DNA of 41,002 nucleotides from a virus: positions 1 to 41,002 of the IMG/VR virus record IMGVR_UViG_3300025168_000194; one strand, 5' to 3'. Position 1 is the first letter of the stretch. Each line of letters starts with the position of its first letter. Position numbers and translations under genes: made by a program. Under the pieces are notes generated by a model. The model searched no databases, was not told the origin of the DNA, and worked only from the letters and a program-made list of their open reading frames with translations. This document shows positions 28,243-36,300 of the stretch, one piece after another.

Positions 28243-29415
28243 TTACTTCTGATTGAACTCGTAATCCTTGGTAATAACTCCAACCTCTTTGCTACCTCTG
28301 AAATGCGCTCTAACGAATGTGTGTCTGCCGTTTGCCAATTTTCTCATGTGCTTGCGAACGCTATGAAAGGCAGTTCCAGAGCTTCTACAGCTACCGCTTG
28401 ATCCATCTTTGGTAGATTGATTTCCGTAGAGGTTTATCTTCAGGTTCTTATGCGCAAACTTAGGCTTGCTACTAAGAGCCGTTGTTGTGAACTTGGTCGG
28501 CGTGTCAATAAAGACATTTTGCCTGCCCTCAACGTCCTTCTCGTCAATTATCGTCGGATGTTGCAGAGCAATCATAAAGTATCTAAACCTGTTTATAATT
28601 TCCATGATAAACGTTCTGGACAGTTCACCGTTTACTTTGAGATGCTCGTTGTCACCTATCAGATATTTAGTGAGTGGGCTGTCAGCAAGTTGTATTTTGT
28701 AGTAAAAGCTGCCGTCCTCCAACCTGGTCGCGTTATGTCCGAAATATATCGTGTACTGGTTCAAGTCCCATACGAAGTGTTTGTTAGCCTTATCCCATAT
28801 CAGCATCTGGAAAGAGAAGCATCCTGACACTGACTCGCGATCGTCAAATATATCTGATACGCCCTCTGGTAAAGTTTTACTTCTCCCAAAAATTCTTCTG
28901 AAAAAACTTGGCGTATGGTCTAGTTTATATTCTGCAAGAGCTTCCTGGTAATCCTCATTGTGGTCGTGTATCAAAATATTGTTTATCGTGTGCTCTGTTT
29001 CAACCTGCAGGAATACAGATTTATACGGTAGGTAGTAAAGCAGTTCCTTCTCTATCGTGTTGTGCTCCTTTTCCGTCAGTCCATCATCCTCGCATATGTC
29101 AAGATAGAATTTAGCGGCCTGAGATACCTGCTGTGCAAAGAGCTTTTGCTCACTGTAGACAATGTCTCTTGGCAGCAAAGAAATGTTACCAGAGAAATTT
29201 TTCTGGTAGGCATAGTCAAACGACATATCCCTCGTGTACCCGTAGTATTGAATGTGTGCTTCCACCGGATTATCCACCTTTTTTAAACCCTCCGTCTGTT
29301 TGTAATTTGGAGCAGGCAGAAAGGTCCGACCGAACTTTACTTGATTCTTGTCTGATGCGTTAGGCTGTATGAGTTGATGTCCGTGCAGAAGTTTCTGTAA
29401 TATTAGATTGTTCAT
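28243..29415 (-). CDS. hypothetical protein, minus-strand island in head block
   Basis: 390 residues, ATGA overlap with the gene before it. No known enzyme motif is seen. The body is mixed (NPVEAHIQYYGYTRDMSFDY, FAQQVSQAAKFYLDICEDDG, YLPYKSVFLQVETEHTINNI, FSFQMLIWDKANKHFVWDLN, RTFIMEIINRFRYFMIALQH). The C-terminal 45 residues (SGTAFHSVRKHMRKLANGRH then VRAHFRGSKEVGVITKDYEF) follow an 'R.H.R.l..G....V..H.RG....GV..K.Y' pattern that I recall from other uncharacterised phage proteins. Its own promoter (D) and opposite strand suggest expression separate from the structural genes. It may be an early host-interaction protein. Confidence 0.6.
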   Translation of the reverse strand: MNNLILQKLLHGHQLIQPNASDKNQVKFGRTFLPAPNYKQTEGLKKVDNPVEAHIQYYGYTRDMSFDYAYQKNFSGNISLLPRDIVYSEQKLFAQQVSQAAKFYLDICEDDGLTEKEHNTIEKELLYYLPYKSVFLQVETEHTINNILIHDHNEDYQEALAEYKLDHTPSFFRRIFGRSKTLPEGVSDIFDDRESVSGCFSFQMLIWDKANKHFVWDLNQYTIYFGHNATRLEDGSFYYKIQLADSPLTKYLIGDNEHLKVNGELSRTFIMEIINRFRYFMIALQHPTIIDEKDVEGRQNVFIDTPTKFTTTALSSKPKFAHKNLKINLYGNQSTKDGSSGSCRSSGTAFHSVRKHMRKLANGRHTFVRAHFRGSKEVGVITKDYEFNQK

Positions 29416-29636
29416 TTTATCTCGCTTAGCAATTTATCCTGTACTCTCTTCATTCCTTTAAGTTCACTACGAGCAATTTTTATATCGCTCTCATTAGCAG
29501 TCTTTTCAACATATGTGTCGTCATGTTTATAGAATTGTCTATTATCAATAAAGAATTGTAGATTAGCTTCGTATTCGCAAATTGCGTATTCCAGAGCCAT
29601 TCTCAGTGCATCCTGTTCAAGTTTAGTAAGTTTCAT
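29412..29636 (-). CDS. hypothetical protein
   Basis: 74 residues with GGGAGATAAAATG. It is helical throughout: LEQDALRMALEYAICEYEAN, LQFFIDNRQFYKHDDTYVEK, ESDIKIARSELKGMKRVQDK. A coiled-coil-like dimer is plausible. It is the first gene after promoter D and overlaps the 390-residue gene. No family recognised. Confidence 0.6.
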   Translation of the reverse strand: MKLTKLEQDALRMALEYAICEYEANLQFFIDNRQFYKHDDTYVEKTANESDIKIARSELKGMKRVQDKLLSEIK

Positions 29637-29664
29637 TTTATCTCCCGTTTCAATTTATAACTTA

Positions 29665-29708
29665 ATTATATGCAAGTATCTGCTAATTAGTAAACCTTTT
29701 TTGGAATA
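29665..29708 (-). promoter_or_regulatory. early promoter D (minus strand)
   Basis: On the minus strand: TATTCCAAAAAAGGTTTAC (29708-29690), -35 TTTACT (29694-29689), 18-bp spacer, -10 TATAAT (29670-29665). It shares 19 identical bases with promoters A and C and drives 29636-28243. The rest of the 29637-29775 gap shows no clear plus-strand promoter for the protease gene, though TATATATTG-type sequences occur near 29730. Confidence 0.75.
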
Positions 29709-29775
29709 TTATTAATTGAACTAAATATTGACTATATATTGTGCTTATGTTTCCCTTTATGTACTATATGTGGAT

Positions 29776-30843
29776 ATGCCTATTCCGAAACCGACAAGTA
29801 GCGAAAGCAGGCAGAACTTTTTAAAAAGATGTATGGGAGATGACACTATGACGAGTGAATATACCGATTCAGATCAACGCCTAGCCGTCTGTAACACAAG
29901 TTACGATTCTTACAAAGAAGATTCCATTGAGAATGAAGATAAGGAAGAAATACGCAAGGACGTATTTGACAACCCCGGAGAGGCAGCAGCCAGGGCAAAG
30001 CAGATAGGATGCGAAGGCATTCACTCACACGACGAGGACGGTAACAAGGTTTTCATGCCGTGTGCAACACACGAAGAGTATACCGAGCTAACCGGTGACG
30101 AAGTCTCAGGTTACAAACCTAAGAAGCCCAAGAAAAAAGACACAGACGAAGTCCTAGAGACTATCGCAGAACTCAAAGACATCATTGAAGTAAAATCAGA
30201 CCTTGAGATAATCAAGGCCTATGATGACGAAGATGACGAGATTAAAGAGTACGGCAGATTTGAGGGCTATGGTTCAGTATTCGGAAACAAGGACCTTGGA
30301 AATGACGTCATAGAGAAAGGCGCTTTCGCTAAATCAATACGAAGAAGAAAAGCGAAAGGCGTGAAACTCTTATACCAACACAAGTCAGATATGCCTATAG
30401 GCGTGTTTGATGAAATCAAAGAGGATGATCACGGCCTAGTTGTCAAGGGTAGACTTGCCCTTAAAACACAGGCAGGTGCAGAAGCCTACGAATTATTAAA
30501 GATGGGAGCCTTAGACGGTCTATCAATAGGCTTTAGAGTAAACCCACAAGAAGTTTCATACGATAAGCGTGCAAACAAACGCATTATCAAAGAAGTAGAT
30601 TTAATGGAAGTGTCGCTAGTAACCTTTCCCATGAACCCTCAGGCAACTGTTCGTTCAGTGAAAGGCGAAGAAATTTCCATTAGGGAATGGGAAAACGGAT
30701 TGCGTGATGCTTTCAGTCTCTCTCGTTCAGAAGCAAAAGTAGCTGCAAAAGCAGTGACTAAGTGTTTTGATCAACGAGAGGTTGATGAAAGTGCAGAATT
30801 GGTAGATGCCATAAAAGAACTAACTTTAACCTTAAAAACTTAA
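29776..30843 (+). CDS. prohead (capsid maturation) protease with N-terminal extension
   Basis: 355 residues from ATG 29776, giving the familiar start MPIPKPTSSESRQNFLKRCM; no good ribosome site is seen. Residues 1-45 are that 'PKP.s.Es...Fi.RCM.d..m..ey.d..QR.AvC' module. Residues 65-110 are a small Cys/His module (GCEGIHSHDEDGNKVFMPCA). Residues 140-300 are the HK97-type U35 serine protease: GRFEGYGSVFGNKDLGNDVI, LLYQHKSDMPIG with His202, GALDGLSIGFR with Ser250, EVDLMEVSLVTFPMNPQA. It cleaves scaffold/capsid N-termini during head maturation. It is followed by the capsid gene. Confidence 0.92.
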   Translation: MPIPKPTSSESRQNFLKRCMGDDTMTSEYTDSDQRLAVCNTSYDSYKEDSIENEDKEEIRKDVFDNPGEAAARAKQIGCEGIHSHDEDGNKVFMPCATHEEYTELTGDEVSGYKPKKPKKKDTDEVLETIAELKDIIEVKSDLEIIKAYDDEDDEIKEYGRFEGYGSVFGNKDLGNDVIEKGAFAKSIRRRKAKGVKLLYQHKSDMPIGVFDEIKEDDHGLVVKGRLALKTQAGAEAYELLKMGALDGLSIGFRVNPQEVSYDKRANKRIIKEVDLMEVSLVTFPMNPQATVRSVKGEEISIREWENGLRDAFSLSRSEAKVAAKAVTKCFDQREVDESAELVDAIKELTLTLKT

Positions 30844-30855
30844 TAGGAGTAAATT

Positions 30856-32070
30856 ATGTCGGAAGATATAAAGAACGCTATTTCAGACTTGGGTCAAACT
30901 TTCAGCGAATTTAAGAAAGTTAATGACGAGAGACTGGAAAACATTGAGAAAGGCGAGAGCACAGCATATAACGAAGAAAAATTATCTCAGATAGAAGCCA
31001 AATTGGATTCCTATGAGGAAATGAATCAGAAGTTAACAACTGCTGCAGCTAACGCTGAACAAATCAAGGAGCAAGTTTCAAAAATTGAGACAATGGTCAC
31101 CAGACCAGACTCAGGCTTTGAATCTAAGCAAGTTGACGAGTATCTCAACGCTTTTGATAGATACTGCAGAAAAGGACTTGAAGGTCTTGATGCGGTAGAG
31201 AAGAAAGCATTAACTGTCAGCAATGACTCAACAGGCGGATATTTAGCACCACCAGAATATGTGAGAGAGTTACTAAAAACTGTAACTGAAATCTCACCTA
31301 TCAGAAGTATTGCTAGAGTTCGTTCCACAGGCGCACGAAGCATCCAAGTCCCTAAAAGAGACGGACAATTCGCTGCACAGTGGGTATCAGAAAGTGGCAC
31401 TAGAAGTGAGACTACTGGATATTCAGTTGGACTTGAAGAAATCCCTGCACACGAAATGTATGCACTAGTGGATATCTCCGAGCAAGACTTAGAAGATACA
31501 GTGTTTGATCTTGAAGCAGAAATGCAGTCAGAGTTTGCAGAGCAATTTGCAAAAGCTGAAGGTAATGCTTTTGTCGTTGGTGATTCAGTTGGTAAACCTC
31601 ATGGATTCATGGATCACTCAGGTGTATCCCATGTGAACTCAGGAGATGCTGACGAGATTACTGCTGATGGACTTATCTCATTGGTACACAATGTTAAGTC
31701 TGATTATTCAAGAAACGGAACTTTTGTGTTTAACAGAACTTCCCTTGCTAAGATCAGAAAACTTAAAGATACTGCAGGTCAGTATGTGTTCCAAGCAGGA
31801 ATGTCTTTACAAGGTGGTGTGACAAACACTATCTTAGGTATGCCTTATGTTGAAGCTACTGATATGCCAAGTGAAGGTGCTAACACTTTCCCAGTTGCAT
31901 ACGGTGATTTCCGTAGGGGTTATATGATTGTTGATAGAGTTAATCTAGCTGTATTGCGTGACCCATTCACACAAGCTACTACTGGTAATGTAAGATACAT
32001 TGCTAGAAAGCGTGTTGGTGGACAGGTAATTCAGAAAGAAGCTATCTCTAAACTCAAATGTTCTACATAA
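30856..32070 (+). CDS. major capsid protein (HK97 fold)
   Basis: 404 residues with ATAGGAGTAAATTATG. Residues 1-95 are a coiled-coil delta/scaffold domain (ISDLGQTFSEFKKVNDERLE, KLSQIEAKLDSYEEMNQKLT). The HK97 capsid follows: SNDSTGGYLAPPEYVRELLK, SPIRSIARVRSTGARSIQVP, WVSESGTRSETT, DISEQDLEDTVFDLEAEM, FAKAEGNAFVVGDSVGKPHG, NRTSLAKIRKLKDTAGQYVF, LGMPYVEATDMP, VAYGDFRRGYMIVDRVNLAV. The protease upstream likely removes the delta domain. It forms the icosahedral shell. Confidence 0.95.
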   Translation: MSEDIKNAISDLGQTFSEFKKVNDERLENIEKGESTAYNEEKLSQIEAKLDSYEEMNQKLTTAAANAEQIKEQVSKIETMVTRPDSGFESKQVDEYLNAFDRYCRKGLEGLDAVEKKALTVSNDSTGGYLAPPEYVRELLKTVTEISPIRSIARVRSTGARSIQVPKRDGQFAAQWVSESGTRSETTGYSVGLEEIPAHEMYALVDISEQDLEDTVFDLEAEMQSEFAEQFAKAEGNAFVVGDSVGKPHGFMDHSGVSHVNSGDADEITADGLISLVHNVKSDYSRNGTFVFNRTSLAKIRKLKDTAGQYVFQAGMSLQGGVTNTILGMPYVEATDMPSEGANTFPVAYGDFRRGYMIVDRVNLAVLRDPFTQATTGNVRYIARKRVGGQVIQKEAISKLKCST

Positions 32071-32080
32071 GGGGTAAATT

Positions 32081-32542
32081 ATGCAAGATTTAACAAATAA
32101 TATTGTTGTAAGTAACTCAATCATCAATGCTGTTAAGACTGCAGGTGCTAATGGCACAACTGTAGACCTTAAAGGCTTTGAAGAAGCAACTGCAATCGTA
32201 GATGTTGGCGCAGAGGGTGATACTCTTTCTTCATCAATCTACTTTGAAATCTCACTAGAGCATTCTGATGATGACTCAACCTTTACCGACTTGGTTCAGG
32301 CTGATGTTATCAACGGAACTATTGCTGCAGGTGGAATTTGGTTGAAACTGGATGGCACTACAGACGGTGACCCGGGAACAACTGGCGGTGATTGGCAGAT
32401 TGGGTATGTAGGTGGCAAACGCTATTTGAGATTGGTACTAGCGAAAGCAGGTACACACTCAAACGGTACGCCTATTAGTGGTGTAATTGTTAAGAGCAGA
32501 CCTCGTGTTGCTCCTAAAGCAAATACAGTACATAACGCTTAA
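32081..32542 (+). CDS. candidate head decoration/structural protein
   Basis: 153 residues with AAGGGGTAAATTATG. Mostly beta: VVSNSIINAVKTAGANGTTV, DLKGFEEATAIVDVG, IYFEISLEHSDDDSTFTDLV, DWQIGYVGGKRYLRLVLAKA, GTPISGVIVKSRPRVAPKAN. This 'dG.tvDlkg...a..vv..G.....i.f..e..dd...ft.v' pattern recurs in small proteins encoded right after phage major capsid genes. It is probably a capsid surface or accessory head protein. A hairpin follows it, suggesting that the capsid transcript ends or is processed there. Confidence 0.65.
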   Translation: MQDLTNNIVVSNSIINAVKTAGANGTTVDLKGFEEATAIVDVGAEGDTLSSSIYFEISLEHSDDDSTFTDLVQADVINGTIAAGGIWLKLDGTTDGDPGTTGGDWQIGYVGGKRYLRLVLAKAGTHSNGTPISGVIVKSRPRVAPKANTVHNA

Positions 32543-32555
32543 TTGAGCAAACTTT

Positions 32556-32575
32556 GGGGGGATTAATTTCCCCCC
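32556..32575 (+). terminator. strong G/C hairpin after the capsid genes
   Basis: GGGGGG (32556-32561) pairs with CCCCCC (32570-32575) around an 8-nt AT loop, with one more A-T pair possible inside. The following bases are TCTTTACAGG, a poor T-tract, so termination may be partial. It lies between the capsid/decoration genes and the next head genes, where many phages place a terminator or stabiliser. Confidence 0.6.
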
Positions 32576-32593
32576 TCTTTACAGGTAGAAACT

Positions 32594-32962
32594 ATGTCAA
32601 GAAAATTTAAAATAATCGTTCCTAAACCTGCTTCAAGCAATGAGAAGGGAACTGATATAAGGCTTTACAAGGCTAACGAGATCGTGGACTCAGAAGGGCA
32701 ATGGCAAGATGATGTCATGGAAACTTTTATAAACAACGGTTGGGCTATGGAAGTCAAGGTAGATTCAATTGAAGAAACCGTACAGGTAGAAGCAGAAGTC
32801 AAAGAAGTTAAACGAGCTAGAAATGAAAAAGGTCAACTAAAAGCAGACGACCCTAGCACTCCTGATGTGAATGAAGCATGGGAAGGTGGAGAAGCACCCA
32901 AGAAAAAAACAACTGCAAAGAAAAAAACTACCAAGAAAACAACAAAGAAAGCATCAAGCTAG
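32594..32962 (+). CDS. hypothetical protein with Lys-rich histone-like tail
   Basis: 122 residues. The N-terminal 60 residues are a small folded domain (MSRKFKIIVPKPASS, DIRLYKANEIVDSEGQWQDD, VMETFINNGWAMEVK). The C-terminus is KKKTTAKKKTTKKTTKKAS, a histone-H1-like or nucleic-acid-binding tail. Between them is RARNEKGQLKADDPSTPDVN. It sits among head genes, so it may bind packaged DNA or be a head-tail connector accessory. No family recognised. Confidence 0.6.
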   Translation: MSRKFKIIVPKPASSNEKGTDIRLYKANEIVDSEGQWQDDVMETFINNGWAMEVKVDSIEETVQVEAEVKEVKRARNEKGQLKADDPSTPDVNEAWEGGEAPKKKTTAKKKTTKKTTKKASS

Positions 32963-33033
32963 ATTCTTTGTTATAGTTAAACAAGCAGATGCTTACGAAA
33001 TGGTAGATACCATGCAATTTATAGGAAGTTTTA

Positions 33034-33384
33034 ATGAGTGCAGGTTATCATCATTTCATCATAGAGCAGGGCGCAACATTTGGTCAGACCCTAACTCTTA
33101 AAGATTCATCAGATGCGGTTATTAATTTAACTGGATTCTCAGGCGCAATGCAGTTTAGAGAAAACCCTGATGCAAGTTCATCCATCCTAGATATAACAAC
33201 AGCTAACAGTCGTATGACTATGGGTGGCAATGCAGGAACAATAGCACTGGCAGTTAGTGCCACAGATACAGCAGCACTTACCGCATCAGACGGTGTGTTT
33301 GATTTAGAGATCACCAGTGGCGCAGGTGTGGTTAGCAGGCTCATAGAAGGTACTTACAGCATACGCAGGAACATAACTAGATGA
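33034..33384 (+). CDS. beta-rich structural protein (BppU-like fold suspected)
   Basis: 116 residues with GGAAG upstream. The pattern HHFIIEQGATFGQTLTLKDS, AVINLTGFSGAMQFRENPDA, MTMGGNAGTIALAVSATDTA, DGVFDLEITSGAGVVSRLIE, GTYSIRRNITR is an all-beta domain like N-terminal domains of phage baseplate upper proteins, and similar small proteins precede marine-phage fibre genes. Its stop overlaps the start of the fibre gene (ATGA), so it is probably an adaptor for the fibre. The 71-bp gap before it holds no other gene. Confidence 0.6.
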   Translation: MSAGYHHFIIEQGATFGQTLTLKDSSDAVINLTGFSGAMQFRENPDASSSILDITTANSRMTMGGNAGTIALAVSATDTAALTASDGVFDLEITSGAGVVSRLIEGTYSIRRNITR

Positions 33385-36300
33385 GTTCCGTAGACTCCAT
33401 AACAATAACCAATACTGATGTAACAAATCAGATAGAGATAACCTCTACTGACGGTATATCAATAACAACGGTTGGCACGCAAGGTCTAGCAGGACCAAGT
33501 GCGATCATGGCTCGTGGTATAGATCAAACCACAGCAACAAGCACTAACAACGGTGCAACGCTTGTTTACGATCATGGCAACGAGAAATGGACTGCATCTA
33601 ATACAACCGCAGGACAGCAACTTACACAAATAGTTTACAACCTACAACTTAACGGCAGTGGCGCAACTGTTACAGGAATACTAGATGAAGATAACATGGC
33701 TTCAAATAGTGCCGTTAAACTTGCAACGCAACAAAGCATCAAAGCCTATGTAGACACACAACTTACCGCAGCAGACTTAGATTTAACAGACGGAGATGGT
33801 AACAACCTATCCATAGACTTAGATTCACAGACACTAGGCTTGATAGGTGGAGATGGTATTGATTCTACTATTAGCAGTACAAACTTTACTTTTGCCTTAG
33901 ATTCAACAGTTGCTAGGTTAAGTGCTGCACAAACATTTACAAACAAGACTCTCACAAGTCCAGTACTCAACGGCACACTTTCAGGAAGTGCTTTTCTTGA
34001 TGAGGACAACTTTAGTTCTAACAGTGCAATTGCCGTAGCTTCCCAACAATCCATCAAGGCTTATGTAGATGCAGCTATCACAGCCGAAGATTTAGATATA
34101 ACAGACGGTACAACTAGCATAGCGATTGATCTTGATAGTGAGACACTATCATTATTAGGTGGCACAGGCTTAACATCCACAGCAAGCGGTAACGGTGTTA
34201 CTTTTGCCATAGATAATACAGTAGCCACCTTAACTGGCACACAAACACTCACAAACAAAACAGTAGATGCAGATAACAACACCTTATCTAACATAGAGGT
34301 AGATAACTTCAAGGCATCTGCAATCGTCATAGAATCAGAGGGCATAGGCTCTAACGATAACGACACAACCCTACCCACAAGTGCTGCAGTCAAAAATTAT
34401 GTGGACACCGCACTTACTGCAGAAGATTTAGACATTACGGACGGAAGCAACACAGGCTCTATAGATTTAGACTCAGAAACGCTTGGAATACTAGGTGGCA
34501 CAGGAGTAGATTCTGCCCTAAGTGGTAATAACATAACCCTTTCCATAGATAACACCGTAGCAACGCTTACAGGCACGCAGACACTAACAAACAAGACACT
34601 TACGCAACCTAAGTTAAACGGCTCAATAGCAGTCACAACTACTGGCACAGAGTTAAACATTCTTGACGGAGATACCTCAGCATCATCCGTAGTGATATTA
34701 GATGCAGATCAAATCATCCTTAATGATAATGGCACAATGAAACAGCTAGCCGTAACAAGGCTAGACACTTATGTTTCAGGAACAACCGCCACACTAACGA
34801 ACAAGACCTTAACCAGTCCAGTATTAAACGGAAGTCTCTCAGGTACAGCATTTTTAGATGAAGATAACCTAGCATCTGACTCAGCTACAAAGGTTGCATC
34901 CCAACAGTCAATTAAGGCTTATGTTGATGCAAACATAACCGCACAAGACCTAGACATAAGTGATGGCTCTAGCACTATCGCTATAGACCTAGATTCAGAG
35001 ACTTTATCTTTGCTCGGTGGTACAGGTGTAACTTCTACCGCTTCAGGCAACGGAGTAACATTTGCCATAGGTCAAGCGGTAGGCACATCAGACAATGTAG
35101 AGTTTGGCACAGTGACAGCAGACCTTACTGGTACAGCAACTCTTGCAACATTAGCAACAACAGTAACAGCTACCGCAAACAACAGTACGGATGAAACTGT
35201 ATTCCCAACATTTGTAGACGGTGCAACTGGTACGCAAGGCATAGAGACAGATACAGGTCTCACTTATAATCCGTCAACAGGCTTATTGACATCAACAGGA
35301 TTTGCAGGTGCTTTAACTGGCAACGCTACCACAGCAACAACTTTAGCCACCGCAAGAACAATTGGCGGCACATCATTTGACGGTTCTGCAGATATTGCCG
35401 TAGCACTATCAGCAACAGCAACGGCTTTAGCAACTGCTAGATCAATAGCCCTATCGGGAGATGTAACTGCTTCAGGGGTGAACTTTGACGGAACAGGCAA
35501 TATAACCCTAAGTACAACAATAGCTGCTAACAGCGTGGCTCTTGGAACAGATACAACTGGTGATTATGTAGGCACTGTAACAGGTGGCACAGGTATTGAT
35601 TCCACAGGTGCAACAAGTGGTGAGGGCATAGCCCACACACTAAGCCTTGACCTTAACGAACTACCCACAGAGACAACCATTGCTGATGATGACTTTATTG
35701 CTATGGTGGATGCAACGGATGATGCTTCAGGCAAGATAACCTTTGAGAACTTAGAAGATGCCATATTTAGTTCCGTAAGTGGAGATATTGCCATTGCAGA
35801 GGATGGCACAGCTACCATACAGGCTAACAGTGTCGCATTAAGCACAGATACCACAGGAAACTATGTTGCAGGTATTAGTGGCACTACCAACGAGATAGAA
35901 GTATCGGGTTCAGGCAGTGAGGGTGCGACAGTAACGGTAGGCTTGCCCGATAATGTAACTATATCAGGTAACTTAACTGTAAACGGTACAACAACCACAA
36001 CAGATACCAATGAACTACATGTAAATGACCCATTAATTAAGTTAGCCAAAGACAACACAGCTAACTCACTGGACATAGGCTTCTACGGACAGTACAGGGC
36101 ATCAGGTTCTAACAACCAATTCACAGGTCTATTTAGAGATCAAAACGATAGCGGTAAATACAAACTCTTTGAACTCTTAGAAGCAGAGCCTACAACCACA
36201 GTTAATACAAGCGGTACTGGATTCCAAATAGCTACATTGGTAGCAAACTTAGAGGGTGCTGTAACAGGCAACGCAGCTACGGCTACTAAACTAGCAACCA

